The notes: generated from the letters alone by a model not told the origin. Numbered from the stretch's first letter, positions 30,420-43,469 are shown. The stretch is 64,000 nucleotides of DNA from Neobacillus cucumis (GCF_016908975.1 NZ_JAFBEX010000014.1:102844-166843), one strand, 5' to 3'. Numbers and translations: made by a program.

Positions 30420-31554
30420 ACTTAAACATTTTTCGGTATTCACTTGGTGTTTTTTTCATTTTCTTTTTAAAAACCTGGCTGAAATAGCGTTGATCGGTAT
30501 AGCCCACTTTAAGGGCTATTTCATACGTTTTTAATTCTAGATTTTGAAGGAACAGGCAGGCGTAATCAACTCTGACATTGGTTAAATATTCAAGAAAAGT
30601 GACCCCTGTTCTTTGTTTAAAAAGATGACTAAAATAACTGACACTCAAGCCCACCTTTTCAGCTACTTGCTCCATTCCTAAATCCTGCTCAAAATGATTC
30701 TTTATATAAGCAATCGCTTCGTCCATTTGGTCGGCAGCTGTGTGTTTTGGTTTGTACTCTTGTTTAATCAATTCGTCTGTAATAATCGTACTCTTTGTAA
30801 AAGCATCAAACTTAAGCCATTCTCTCGCATGGCTAACCGACTTTTTAACATCCATTAAACAATCCACATGTTCGCCAATAGACACCACACACTTTTGGGA
30901 AACGTTGTTTATGATTTGCTGGGCTAAATCCAGTGCGTATTCCTTTATGGAATCATGAGGACTTGTTAAAACGATGATGACTTCTTCATCCGACATCCTA
31001 TACACATAGAGCTTGTCATGTAGCCGTTGTACGATGGACTCCAAGTTTTTTTCATAGGACTTCAAAGCAATTGCCAAATAGGAACCAACTTTATTTCGAA
31101 TCTCAGGGTCCATTTTTTCGGTTGTCATCAGTTCATAGATTTGAAACTTTTCATATTCAGATTCACTTCGTTTTTGCTGATCTAATTGACCAACTGCCCG
31201 TTCAATGCACTCTTGTAATTCATCATAATCAATCGGTTTTAGAATATAATCGAGGGCATTATTTTTGATCCCTTCTCGGGCATACTCAAAATCATCATAG
31301 CCGCTGATTAATAAAGTGATGGGTTTATAGGGTAACGTTTGAATCTGCTTCAATAAATCAATTCCGGTCATTCCAGGCATGGAGATATCCGTTAAGATGA
31401 TATCCATTTGTACCTTCTCTAAAATGGTCAATGCCTCATGACCATTTTGTGCCGTACCGGCCACCATACAATTCAGTGCCGGCCAATCAATAATTTGGGT
31501 AAGATTCTTTAAAATCAAGGGCTCATCATCTGCAATCAATACTTTATATACCAT
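30418..31554 (-). CDS. AraC-type response regulator (YesN family)
   Basis: A 378-residue regulator with an N-terminal receiver (LIADDEP, phosphorylation Asp in ILTDISMPGMTG, Lys in YILKPIDY) and a C-terminal AraC helix-turn-helix pair (GMEQVAEKVGLSVSYFSHLFKQRTG and GYTDQRYFSQVFKKKMKKTPSEYRK). The ATG at 31554 has AAGGTGA upstream and overlaps the kinase stop by 11 bp. It most likely activates the adjacent fructan import operon. Longer in-frame starts lie within the kinase gene and lack a ribosome binding site. Confidence 0.92.
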   Translation of the reverse strand: MVYKVLIADDEPLILKNLTQIIDWPALNCMVAGTAQNGHEALTILEKVQMDIILTDISMPGMTGIDLLKQIQTLPYKPITLLISGYDDFEYAREGIKNNALDYILKPIDYDELQECIERAVGQLDQQKRSESEYEKFQIYELMTTEKMDPEIRNKVGSYLAIALKSYEKNLESIVQRLHDKLYVYRMSDEEVIIVLTSPHDSIKEYALDLAQQIINNVSQKCVVSIGEHVDCLMDVKKSVSHAREWLKFDAFTKSTIITDELIKQEYKPKHTAADQMDEAIAYIKNHFEQDLGMEQVAEKVGLSVSYFSHLFKQRTGVTFLEYLTNVRVDYACLFLQNLELKTYEIALKVGYTDQRYFSQVFKKKMKKTPSEYRKMFK

Positions 31555-33301
31555 GTTTATCACCTTGAATAGGAAATGAGATTCGAATCGTTGTACCTTT
31601 ATTTTCACTAGAACAAATCATTAGTCCATATTTTTTTCCATAATAAAGTCCCAATCGTTCCTGAACATTCCGGATACCGTGACCACCTTCTCGCTTAGGA
31701 ATTTCTGATTCCGGTCGATTTAAATCCAGCAATACACTGTTATTCATTCCTTTCCCGTTATCCTCTATGAAAAATTGACCGTGGCCATTTCTTATGGTCC
31801 CTCTAATCTTGATCCTTCCACTGTGATCTTGGTCAAAGGCATGAATTAATATATTTTCAACTAATGGCTGAAGAATCAGTTTTAAAACAGGCTGGTTTTC
31901 CAAGACATCGTCTATCTCGACCTCATAGGAAAAGCGGTTATCATAACGGATCTTTTGGATTTCTAAATAACTCTTAACATGGCGAATCTCATCTTTCACC
32001 TTTACTTCATAGCCACCGTTAATACTGATCCGAAGTAATTTACCAAGGTTAATCGTCATTTTACTAATTTCCTTTTGGCCATTTAATGAAGCAAGGGCAT
32101 TAATGGATTCGAGCGTATTATATAAAAAGTGAGGGTTGATCTGTTGCTGAAGCACCTTGAATTGGGCTTCCCGCTTTCGTTCCTGTTCGCTTTCCACTTC
32201 CCTTAATAACCATTGGATTCGGGTGATCATATTATTAAACCCGAGCGCAATATTCTCTAATTCTTTTATACGGTAACGCTTCATTCGAATGCCTAGCATC
32301 CCCTTCTCAGCTAGTTTCATATCTTTTAATAACTCTTGAATGAACTGAGTAATCCGTTTTAAATAGACCATATTGAAAAGTCCAGCAATAATCACGGCGA
32401 TGATCACAATGAATAGGGTCGTATTTCGAATATGATTGATATCATTAGAGATTTCCTTCCAAGGTTTAATCGAAACCATCGTTAAAGCGGATGAGTTTGT
32501 AGCTGTTTGAAAACTTGAGGGCATAAACGTAATCAAACTTTTTTTGCCTTTCCAGGTATCAATCAGATAACCACTTTTCTTTGATTCAAGTTCGGCAAAG
32601 TGATCAATGGTAAAAGACTTTCCAATTAACTCCCGTTTCGGTGAATAAACGATTTTCCCCTTTTCATTCACTAACATTCCATAGGCAGAACCGTCTTGTA
32701 TATCAGTGAAGGCGGAATCTAATAGATTCGAGTTGACGTCTAAAATGACATACCCTAAATTATCGAGGGTATCAATATCCTTCACCACTCGCCCTAATGT
32801 AAAGGAAGATTTTTTATTTTCATTGAATTGCTGCTGCTCAGAAGGAGTTAACCATACAGGTTTCCCCTTTTCCTGTAAAATCTGACGATAAAACGAGCTT
32901 GATTTAAATCTTCCATAGGAAGGGATTTCGGAATCTCTTAAATGGGTGGCCCCTCCATTTTCCCTATATAAAATAAAATCAGCAATTTGTGAGTTTCCAA
33001 GCATCATTCCGGCAACTGCCTGCTGTTTTGTATAAAAATCAATCATTGAAGTGGTATCGTTTGTACTCAGATATGACTGAATTTCACTAGAAGAAATAAC
33101 ATAATCGGAAAAAGCATTGACCTGTGATACAGAAGCCATGACATTTCGATCAACAGCCTTCAATGTCTGAACGGTCTGATTACTAATTTTTTGCTGCAGC
33201 GTGGTTGATGATATTTTATAAGAGACAAAGCCTAACGTAATAATAGGTAATAAGATAAAAAGTAAAAAAGCAAGAATCATTTTATGTTGAAATCTTAGCA
33301 T
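31544..33301 (-). CDS. Sensor histidine kinase (YesM family)
   Basis: A 585-residue membrane kinase with two membrane segments (about residues 8-30 and 290-315) around a ~260-residue extracellular sensor region, a HAMP segment, the His_kinase motif QINPHFLYNTLESINAL with the phosphorylated His, and a C-terminal ATPase (EDNGKGMNN, GHGIRNVQERLGLYYG). Located 8 bp behind a solute-binding lipoprotein and overlapping its response regulator, so all three form one sensing operon. Confidence 0.92.
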   Translation of the reverse strand: MLRFQHKMILAFLLFILLPIITLGFVSYKISSTTLQQKISNQTVQTLKAVDRNVMASVSQVNAFSDYVISSSEIQSYLSTNDTTSMIDFYTKQQAVAGMMLGNSQIADFILYRENGGATHLRDSEIPSYGRFKSSSFYRQILQEKGKPVWLTPSEQQQFNENKKSSFTLGRVVKDIDTLDNLGYVILDVNSNLLDSAFTDIQDGSAYGMLVNEKGKIVYSPKRELIGKSFTIDHFAELESKKSGYLIDTWKGKKSLITFMPSSFQTATNSSALTMVSIKPWKEISNDINHIRNTTLFIVIIAVIIAGLFNMVYLKRITQFIQELLKDMKLAEKGMLGIRMKRYRIKELENIALGFNNMITRIQWLLREVESEQERKREAQFKVLQQQINPHFLYNTLESINALASLNGQKEISKMTINLGKLLRISINGGYEVKVKDEIRHVKSYLEIQKIRYDNRFSYEVEIDDVLENQPVLKLILQPLVENILIHAFDQDHSGRIKIRGTIRNGHGQFFIEDNGKGMNNSVLLDLNRPESEIPKREGGHGIRNVQERLGLYYGKKYGLMICSSENKGTTIRISFPIQGDKHGI

Positions 33302-33309
33302 GCAGGCAC

Positions 33310-34554
33310 CTATCTTCTATTTGAATCCTTATAATGATTAAACATGTTTTCAAGATTGATAAGATAAGAATCGATATTTTTATCATAATAAAATTGGGAC
33401 GAGTATTTTCGGAAATCGGATTCTGCAGCCGTACCACCGGACCAATAATGGTTCGGCCAATTGACAGACTTTCCTTGCGTTATTTCTTCATTTAAAAGTC
33501 TTAATTGTTCTTTATTAACCTTAACACCCTTTACGGTGCTAATGGACCCCTCATAATCTGATAATCTTTGAGCAATGTCTTTTTTAGTCAAAAATGCTAG
33601 AAATTCCTTTGCTTCCTTTGGATGCTTCGTATCGGAAGAAATAGCGAGTCCAATATCGACCCCGCCTAAAACTTTATTTTGATTAGGCTGATTGGTGGCT
33701 GGAAATGGGAAAATTCCATATTGAAACCGAGGTTTGTTTTTTTCAATTTCCGGCAGTACCCATGTTCCCATGACATACATCGCACCCTCTCCATTTGCAA
33801 ATTTTCGATTCACAGCAAAGTAGTCATCTTGAAAGGAATTGGGCTGTACAAATGAAAGTGATTTGACAGTCTTTTCTGAAATCTCCCTCCATCTTGGATC
33901 CTTCAATAATGAAAAAGAATCTTGGCTCCAATATTGATTATTAATTTGGTTAGCTACTAAATTCAGGTTAAAAACACTGGTTTTACTCGCATCTTTATTA
34001 GGCATTAACAAAGGAGTTTTTCCTGCCGTTTTTAATTTTTCCATAACCGCAATAAACTCATCCCATGTCTTCGGAATCGATAGATGAAGTTCTCGAAATT
34101 GATCCTTATTATAGAGAACACCTACCGCATTCTGAGTTAATGCAATCCCATACATTTTTCCATTTACTAGATAACGATTTTGAACATTGGGATCAATATT
34201 TTGAATAAAATCTTCATGGGTCAAATCTAATAGATAGCCTTTTTCGGCTCTAATGAGATAATCTTGTTCGATCGGATAGGTAATAAAAATATCCGGAATA
34301 TCCCCTCTTGCGATTCGCGTTTTTAAAACGGTCATTCCTTCTGGCACCACTACTTGATGGATTTTAACAGTAGGATGCTGTAGCTCAAATTCATGAATCA
34401 ACTCGTTAAAAATACTCTCTGTTTCAAATTTAGGGGATAAAAACTCAAGTTGAACTGGTTCCTTATTGGCTGTGATTTTTTTCACCTGATGACCACCACA
34501 GGCCGTCATCAAGAAGACGGTCAAAAGAAAAATAAAACGAAAAAGAGACTTCAT
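33310..34554 (-). CDS. Solute-binding lipoprotein paired with the YesMN-type kinase
   Basis: A 414-residue solute-binding protein with lipobox FLMTACG (Cys near residue 19). It belongs to the same broad family as the transport lipoprotein at 28991-30262 but is divergent. Because it is the first gene of the kinase/regulator operon rather than of the permease operon, it may present ligand to the kinase, a three-component sensor layout known for some sugar systems. It could also serve as a second importer receptor. Confidence 0.85.
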   Translation of the reverse strand: MKSLFRFIFLLTVFLMTACGGHQVKKITANKEPVQLEFLSPKFETESIFNELIHEFELQHPTVKIHQVVVPEGMTVLKTRIARGDIPDIFITYPIEQDYLIRAEKGYLLDLTHEDFIQNIDPNVQNRYLVNGKMYGIALTQNAVGVLYNKDQFRELHLSIPKTWDEFIAVMEKLKTAGKTPLLMPNKDASKTSVFNLNLVANQINNQYWSQDSFSLLKDPRWREISEKTVKSLSFVQPNSFQDDYFAVNRKFANGEGAMYVMGTWVLPEIEKNKPRFQYGIFPFPATNQPNQNKVLGGVDIGLAISSDTKHPKEAKEFLAFLTKKDIAQRLSDYEGSISTVKGVKVNKEQLRLLNEEITQGKSVNWPNHYWSGGTAAESDFRKYSSQFYYDKNIDSYLINLENMFNHYKDSNRR

Positions 34555-34693
34555 AGAACCCCCTAATTTCCCATATAAATTTAGTTTTTCTAACTGGCCG
34601 TAACCGATTACAAAAACTTATTTATATAATACTACAAAAAACCTACAATAAAAGCCTCTATCCGACAAATACCTACTTTCCAAAATATAGAAG

Positions 34694-34756
34694 AGGAATC
34701 ATGGGGACGGTTCTCTTGATTCGGAAGCAGGAGAACCGTCCCTATGATTCCATGAT
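34694..34756. repeat. REP palindrome
   Basis: GGAATCATGGGGACGGTTCT / AGAACCGTCCCTATGATTCC with a mixed inner box (GATTC against GAAGCA). Lies between two minus-strand genes, just beyond the Fn3 gene's terminator. Confidence 0.9.
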
Positions 34757-34765
34757 TCCACAAAA

Positions 34766-34801
34766 AGAGAGGGAATCCCTGTCTTATAGGGACGCCCTCT
34801 C
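34766..34801 (-). terminator. Terminator of the PPC/Fn3 gene
   Basis: Stem AGAGAGGG / CCCTCTCT with inner GTCCCTA/TAGGGAC-type pairing and TTTTTG on the minus strand. Confidence 0.75.
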
Positions 34802-34820
34802 TAAATTTTAGTTTAAGGTT

Positions 34821-36713
34821 TTATGGTCTAGCACTAATAATCGTGGTCCACCCGCTATATACTTTTGTAGAACCGACTGTCCGATAGGCCCTTAATTTAT
34901 AATAGTAGGTTTGTCCGGTTGTTAGGCCGCTATTTGTATAAGATAAAGACGTAGTCGTTTTTAGCAGACCATAGGTTCCTGTGCTGGATGTAGCTCTGTA
35001 AATTTCATATCCGCTTGCCCCCTCTACCGAACTCCAGCTTAGCTTAATACTGGTTGAGCTGACTCTAATTGCACTCCAATTGGTCGGTGTAGACGGAATT
35101 GCCTTACCACTTGTGTACTTTGTGAAAGGGCTATATACTTTTGTGCCATTAATTACCCGGTAGGCTCTTACTTTATAGTAATAATTCGTACCTGTTGTGA
35201 CATCACTGTTTGTATAGCTTACGGTACTTCCACTTGTCACAGTGCCGACCCTGCTATAGGTTCCTGTGCTGGATGTGCTGCGATAGACTTCATAGCCACT
35301 AGCACCTGGAACACTGTACCAACTCACTTTAATTTTATTGTAAGAGGCAGATACTGCTTTGATCGTAGAGTTGACAACCGTTGTTCTTCTTGTCGTACTT
35401 GTATTACCAATTGAATCCACTGTGTAAACGCCGATGATAGTTCCCGCTTTTTGCGCCGGAATCGTGATACTGTATTTACCTGATTTTGCCGTAGTTTCAC
35501 CGAGCTTGACTGATCCAACGGATGCATATACTTTTGTACCAGAAACAGCTGTTCCAGTAAGGACCGTACCTGTATCATAAATTGGATCTACACTTGGTGT
35601 TTTATCAATAAAACTAGCTTTTACACGATAGGTAGCACTCGTGGTTCCATTCCAACTAAATGGATCAATATAGAGATAGTAGGTACCTTGTTGAAGATTC
35701 GTATTGATGGAAAGGCTATCTCCCGCTGAATAGGTATAATCGTAACCAACAGAATTTCCGTAGCTATCCAAAAGACTCATATAATACCCAGCTGTGTTTT
35801 TATCAAGATTAATAGTAACATTCCCATCTTTATTCGTTGTCAATTGATAGACATCCCGATCAAGGGCTGAATAACTGCTAGATGAATAGGACGTGTTGGA
35901 AATCATCGGTAAACTTGTTTCCGCTGTATCATTCGTTTCGAAAGTAGACGCATTCCTCGTGAAAGTGGATGCATAGGTCGCCTTTAATCGATAAGACGCA
36001 CTTGTGATTCCGCTCCAACTAAATGGATCAACGTAAACATAATAAGTTCCCTTTACGAGATTCCCTTTTAAAACAGCCGTCCCTCCAGCAGAATAAAAAT
36101 AATCGTATTTCTGGGTAGTTCCATAGCTATCTTTAAGAGTAATATAGAAGCCGGCTTTTGCTTGATCAAGTGTTATGTAAACTTCTCCATCTTTAGCAGT
36201 TGTAAATTTATAAACATCACGATCACTGCTTGTTTCAGCCGTTGAACTATAGAGCTGTCCATTCGTTAAATTCATACTTGTTTCTTTAGTATCATTTGTT
36301 TCATATGTGGTTGCGTTTCTCGTAAACGTGGAAGCATACGTAGCCTTTATACGGTAAGAAGCACTTGAAATGCCGCTCCAACTAAATGGACTAACCTCAA
36401 TAGAATAAGTTCCTTTTGCGACGTTAGCACTTAAAACAAAACTAGTACCACCTGAATACGAATAATCATAATCTACTGTATTCCCATAGCTATCCAAGAG
36501 TTTTACATAAAGCCCGCCTGTTGTTTTATCAACGGTAATATAAACTTCTCCATCCTTATTCGTTGTAAATGTATAAGTATGGTTTGTATCTTTATAGATT
36601 GTTTTGGTAATCGGGGTACCATTAGCTATATTAGTTCCCGCTGCAAAAGTTGGATGACCCAAAATCATGGTCAGGATGAAAATAAAAAAACTAGTACTAA
36701 TGATTCTTTTCAA
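34821..36713 (-). CDS. Secreted multidomain protein: three PPC-like repeats, an Ig-like domain and two Fn3 domains
   Basis: A 630-residue protein with a signal peptide ending near GHPTFAAG. Three ~115-residue repeats (each with a YxFTTxKDGEVYIT-type start and YSIEVSPFSW or YYVYVDPFSW) resemble pre-peptidase C-terminal domains. A Big-type domain covers ~375-440, and two fibronectin type III domains with IKVSWYSVPGASGYEVYRS and IKLSWSSVEGASGYEIYRA close the protein. No catalytic domain is visible. It probably binds polymer or matrix outside the cell. The three first repeats are similar enough to look like recent internal duplication. Confidence 0.75.
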   Translation of the reverse strand: MKRIISTSFFIFILTMILGHPTFAAGTNIANGTPITKTIYKDTNHTYTFTTNKDGEVYITVDKTTGGLYVKLLDSYGNTVDYDYSYSGGTSFVLSANVAKGTYSIEVSPFSWSGISSASYRIKATYASTFTRNATTYETNDTKETSMNLTNGQLYSSTAETSSDRDVYKFTTAKDGEVYITLDQAKAGFYITLKDSYGTTQKYDYFYSAGGTAVLKGNLVKGTYYVYVDPFSWSGITSASYRLKATYASTFTRNASTFETNDTAETSLPMISNTSYSSSSYSALDRDVYQLTTNKDGNVTINLDKNTAGYYMSLLDSYGNSVGYDYTYSAGDSLSINTNLQQGTYYLYIDPFSWNGTTSATYRVKASFIDKTPSVDPIYDTGTVLTGTAVSGTKVYASVGSVKLGETTAKSGKYSITIPAQKAGTIIGVYTVDSIGNTSTTRRTTVVNSTIKAVSASYNKIKVSWYSVPGASGYEVYRSTSSTGTYSRVGTVTSGSTVSYTNSDVTTGTNYYYKVRAYRVINGTKVYSPFTKYTSGKAIPSTPTNWSAIRVSSTSIKLSWSSVEGASGYEIYRATSSTGTYGLLKTTTSLSYTNSGLTTGQTYYYKLRAYRTVGSTKVYSGWTTIISARP

Positions 36714-36820
36714 CGATATACTCTCCTTTTTCCAAAAATTTGTAACACAGTAATATATTACTATATTACTAGGTTAAATAGGAATAAAGACATGTCGACT
36801 TTTTTCGACAAATAGAGTAA

Positions 36821-36870
36821 TTATGGGACGGTTCTCTTGATTGTGAATCAGGAGAACCGTCCCTATGATT
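36821..36870. repeat. REP palindrome (short inner loop)
   Basis: GGGACGGTTCTCTTGATT / AATCAGGAGAACCGTCCC. The outer arms have lost one G/C pair and one further position mismatches. Confidence 0.88.
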
Positions 36871-36914
36871 TTTCCCTTGTTTGAATTTCTTGAAGGAGTC
36901 ATTATAATGGAAAA

Positions 36915-36976
36915 AGAAGCATGGGGACGGTTCTTCTGCTTCCTTTGGAAGCATGAGAACCGTCCCCATGCTTCCC
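36915..36976. repeat. REP palindrome, GAAGCA type throughout
   Basis: GAAGCATGGGGACGGTTCT / AGAACCGTCCCCATGCTTC with inner CTTCC/GGAAG; inner and outer boxes are both of the G type. It lies directly before the PAP2 gene. Confidence 0.92.
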
Positions 36977-37000
36977 GCCCCAACGAAATGAGGTATGGTG

Positions 37001-37666
37001 ATGAATTTAAAAAAGGAGCTTTCCATTGCTTTTGTAATTAGTCTGGTTTGTCTTTTGGGATTTGGTATGATGGCTCTTCTTGTCAGCAAACATGATATTA
37101 TTCATTTTGATAGTACCATTATTTCTTATGTACAAGGTTTTGAAGCACCCACGTTAACGGCGGTCATGAAATTTTTCTCATTCATTGGTGGAACGATACC
37201 TGTTGGGGTCATTACTCTTTTGAGCATTTTCTTCCTATATAAAGTATTGAAACACCGTACAGAACTTATTTTTTTTATCGCGGTAATCGCAGGTGCCAAT
37301 ACTCTTTTTGTATCATTAAAACAGCTGTTTCACAGAGCACGCCCTGATTTACATCGCTTAGCTGAGGCGAGTAATTATAGTTTCCCTAGTGGTCACGCAA
37401 CGATGGCGTTCGCCTTATATGGTACGCTCACCTTCCTATTGTGGAGGCATATCCCCACCCGAATAGGTCGGACAATTTTAATTATGATAAGTGTGTTTAT
37501 GGTCCTTGCAATCGGCATTAGCCGAATATATCTAGGTGTCCATTATCCGAGCGATATAATCGCTGGTTATTTTATTAGTGCCTTCTGGTTGACCTTTGCT
37601 ATCGGTTTTTATCAGAGATATAAGGAAAAACAATATAGCCGTCGGAACAAGCTATTAAAAGTTTAA
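37001..37666 (+). CDS. PAP2-family membrane phosphatase (undecaprenyl-pyrophosphate or lipid phosphatase)
   Basis: A 221-residue protein with six membrane segments and the three phosphatase motifs: KQLFHRARPDLHR (K-x6-RP), SFPSGHATMAF (PSGH) and SRIYLGVHYPSD (SRx5Hx3D). Relatives dephosphorylate undecaprenyl pyrophosphate or phosphatidylglycerol phosphate outside the membrane. The ATG at 37001 is chosen since GAGG lies seven bases upstream. The next gene downstream, uppP, does the same reaction with an unrelated fold. Confidence 0.87.
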   Translation: MNLKKELSIAFVISLVCLLGFGMMALLVSKHDIIHFDSTIISYVQGFEAPTLTAVMKFFSFIGGTIPVGVITLLSIFFLYKVLKHRTELIFFIAVIAGANTLFVSLKQLFHRARPDLHRLAEASNYSFPSGHATMAFALYGTLTFLLWRHIPTRIGRTILIMISVFMVLAIGISRIYLGVHYPSDIIAGYFISAFWLTFAIGFYQRYKEKQYSRRNKLLKV

Positions 37667-37670
37667 CCTG

Positions 37671-37706
37671 GAAAAAGAAGTCACCCTTTAATGTGACTTC
37701 TTTTTC
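37671..37706. terminator. Terminator of the PAP2 gene
   Basis: Stem GAAAAAGAAGTCAC / GTGACTTCTTTTTC with an 8-base loop. Confidence 0.85.
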
Positions 37707-37923
37707 AGTTTTAACAACTAATAAAATGATGAAGATATTTTTAAAAATTTTATATATTTGGAGTTTGGAACTAAAAACTTCCTTGATTGAAGTGTTAAAC
37801 TTGTGTAAATTTATTGATAGTGCTTGAAATAAATAAATTCTAAAACTATACTTCCTAGAGAAATAATTTTTTGTTTATTCTCAACACAAATTAAGGAACA
37901 ACTGAAGGGAAGAAGGACAAACC

Positions 37924-38721
37924 ATGCACGAAAATATTATCGCTTTTATATTGGGCATCGTAGAAGGATTAACGGAATACTTGCCTGTATCATCTACAGG
38001 TCACTTGATTTTAGTCGGCAGCTTACTAGGATTTACCGGACAAAAGGCAAGTACATTTGAAGTCATCATCCAACTTGGCTCGATGCTGGCTATCTTAGTT
38101 TTATATTGGAAAAGATATCTATCATTATTAAATTTCAGTACGATTGGAAAACCAGTTAAGAGATTAGATGCGATTCACATTATTTTAGGGGTCATACCCG
38201 CAGCAGTAGCTGGATTAGTTCTTCACGACTTCATCAAAAATGTACTTTTTTCACAAAATGTAGTCGTCGTCAGCCTGATCGCTGGAGCAATCTTAATGTT
38301 ATTTGCAGAAAAGAAACATAGAAACTTCACAGCTAACACAGTGGACGAATTAAGTTATAAACAAGCATTAGTGATTGGACTCTTTCAATGCTTAGCGGTA
38401 ATCCCTGGTTTCTCACGTTCTGGATCCACTATATCAGGAGGATTACTAGCTGGGGCCAATCATAAAGCGGCCGCTGAATTTTCCTTTTTGGTCGCACTTC
38501 CGATTATGGTGGGGGCTACAGGGTTGGATTTTGTTAAAAGTATTAATTTTTTACATACGAGCGACATTCCCATGTTCGCTATCGGTTTCATCACTGCCTT
38601 TGTGGTAGCAATGATTGTAGCCGTCGTATTCCTTAAATTAATTGAAAAAATCGGTCTAAACATCTTCGCCTACTACCGAATTGTCTTAGCCATCCTATTT
38701 ACGGTAATCGTGATTCTTTAA
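37924..38721 (+). CDS. uppP: Undecaprenyl-diphosphatase (BacA/UppP family)
   Basis: A 265-residue membrane enzyme with about eight segments that recycles undecaprenyl pyrophosphate to the monophosphate carrier for peptidoglycan and teichoic acid synthesis. Motif 1 GIVEGLTEYLPVSSTGHLIL and motif 2 PGFSRSGSTISGGLLAG, which form the active site, are both intact. Overproduction in this family confers bacitracin resistance. GAAGG precedes the ATG. A REP begins directly after the stop codon. Confidence 0.95.
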   Translation: MHENIIAFILGIVEGLTEYLPVSSTGHLILVGSLLGFTGQKASTFEVIIQLGSMLAILVLYWKRYLSLLNFSTIGKPVKRLDAIHIILGVIPAAVAGLVLHDFIKNVLFSQNVVVVSLIAGAILMLFAEKKHRNFTANTVDELSYKQALVIGLFQCLAVIPGFSRSGSTISGGLLAGANHKAAAEFSFLVALPIMVGATGLDFVKSINFLHTSDIPMFAIGFITAFVVAMIVAVVFLKLIEKIGLNIFAYYRIVLAILFTVIVIL

Positions 38722-38783
38722 AGAATCATGGGGACGGTTCTCCTGCTTCCTTTGGAAGCACGAGAACCGTCCCCATTGATTCC
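38722..38783. repeat. REP palindrome, outer T-type and inner G-type
   Basis: GAATCATGGGGACGG with ATTGATTCC outside and CTTCC/GGAAG inside, so both paired boxes are consistent though different. It starts on the first base after the uppP stop and ends before the terminator. Confidence 0.92.
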
Positions 38784-38785
38784 CA

Positions 38786-38828
38786 AAAAAAGTGCCTTAA
38801 CCACTGTGGTTAAGGCACTTTCTTTTTT
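38786..38828. terminator. Bidirectional terminator, AAAGTGCCTTA stem
   Basis: AAAGTGCCTTAACCA / TGGTTAAGGCACTTT between convergent uppP and the GH1 gene. The same stem type recurs at 41202 and 44420. Confidence 0.85.
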
Positions 38829-38838
38829 TAAAATTAAA

Positions 38839-40350
<1,512 letters not shown>

Positions 40351-40366
40351 TCATTCGACAAAAAAA

Positions 40367-40388
40367 ACTGGTCTATTTAAGACCAGTT
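40367..40388 (-). terminator. Terminator of the RpiR-type regulator gene
   Basis: Stem AACTGGTC / GACCAGTT and seven T on the minus strand. Confidence 0.8.
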
Positions 40389-40393
40389 GAAGA

Positions 40394-41155
40394 CTAGTTA
40401 AATTCGGGAAAACGCTGATAACGATGAATCAATACATCAAATAATCGTAAAAGGGTATAACTACTTACACTACTATTATCAATTTTGCCACATTGTAAGA
40501 TTTCATGGAAAATTTCCAATGTATGAAGCTCACTAGAAAAAGTAAGGAGTAATTTTTTACCTTTAGCTGTTTTAAGTTTTTCCATGATGGGAAAATGATT
40601 AGAAAGGATATTTCCTTGAATAGAAATGGTTATAATCATGTCTTCCTCTGATAAATCAGATAAGGCATCAATTTGTTTAAAAAGATTGGTATCACATTCG
40701 CAAAGCTTTCCAAGGAGAAATAATTTCTTTTGTAATTCCATTGCCTGAATTTGATATTTTTCAAAGCCTAAGATTACAATTCTTCTCGATTGGTGTATTT
40801 GATTTACGATCCGATCAATATCGGACATAGGAATATTTTCGATTATTTCAATATTCTCGTTTAATTTAGTAAAAAACGCCTTTGTATTTAATTCTGAATC
40901 TGCCTTTTCATTAAAAGATACTCCCATGGGAATTGCCGCACTATGTCTAAGGTTAGAAAAATTTTTAAAACCAATTCTTTTGCAAAATCGATTAATGGTA
41001 GAAGGTGCCACATTACATGCTTCAGCAACGCTATCTAATGAAAAACTCTCTATCTTATGAATATGTTCCAAAAGACTTTTTGCTATGTAGTAATTTATGT
41101 CCTTATTAATAGAATTATTTATATAAGCCAAAAGTGTATAAATCAACTGCTCCAC
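40394..41155 (-). CDS. MurR/RpiR-family regulator
   Basis: A ~253-residue protein with an N-terminal RpiR helix-turn-helix (SLDSVAEACNVAPSTINRFCKRIGF) and a SIS-like sugar-phosphate domain (RRIVILGFEKYQIQAMELQKKLFLLG, DMIITISIQGN). Such regulators sense phosphosugars. The GTG at 41155 with GAGGTGG upstream is preferred over the GTG at 41185. It sits between the PTS permease and the GH1 gene, so it probably tunes the beta-glucoside block alongside the LicT-type RNA switch. Confidence 0.85.
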   Translation of the reverse strand: MEQLIYTLLAYINNSINKDINYYIAKSLLEHIHKIESFSLDSVAEACNVAPSTINRFCKRIGFKNFSNLRHSAAIPMGVSFNEKADSELNTKAFFTKLNENIEIIENIPMSDIDRIVNQIHQSRRIVILGFEKYQIQAMELQKKLFLLGKLCECDTNLFKQIDALSDLSEEDMIITISIQGNILSNHFPIMEKLKTAKGKKLLLTFSSELHTLEIFHEILQCGKIDNSSVSSYTLLRLFDVLIHRYQRFPEFN

Positions 41156-41199
41156 TTTCCCCACCTCACTCAAAAATTCTATCACACTTTCCTAAACAA

Positions 41200-41237
41200 C
41201 AAAAAGTGCCTTTACCCCAACCGGGTAAGGCACTTTT
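41200..41237 (-). terminator. Terminator of the beta-glucoside PTS gene, AAGTGCCTT stem
   Basis: AAAAGTGCCTTTACCC / GGGTAAGGCACTTTT, followed by a weak T-run on the minus strand. Confidence 0.8.
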
Positions 41238-41249
41238 GTGAATTATAGT

Positions 41250-41304
41250 GAATCACGGGGACGGTTCTCGTGATTCCGAATCAGTAGAACCGTCCCCATG
41301 CTTC

Positions 41305-41306
<2 letters not shown>
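41250..41306. repeat. REP palindrome, outer boxes unmatched
   Basis: GAATCACGGGGACGG on the left against ATGCTTCC on the right; inner GATTCC/GAATCA pairs. It lies between the PTS stop (41305) and its terminator. Confidence 0.9.
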
Positions 41307-43381
<2,075 letters not shown>

Positions 43382-43400
43382 TAAGAAGAATTATTAATTT

Positions 43401-43441
43401 TGTTTACGCTTTCATTATAGCACCGTAAAAAACAATGTCAA
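43401..43441 (-). promoter_or_regulatory. Beta-glucoside PTS promoter with cre
   Basis: Minus-strand TTGACA (43436-43441), 16-base spacer, TATAAT (43414-43419), then TGAAAGCGTAAACA (43401-43414), a full-consensus CcpA cre that overlaps the start region. Confidence 0.85.
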
Positions 43442-43469
43442 CGTTTTCTTGTCGAAATTTGAAGAAAAA

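Noticed and set aside
34694..34756. REP palindromes as ordinary terminators
   Set aside because: None has a U-run after the stem, and many sit beside a separate true terminator.
36769..37089. Minus-strand ORFs between the Fn3 and PAP2 genes
   Set aside because: Their peptides come from two REPs plus the antisense of the PAP2 start.
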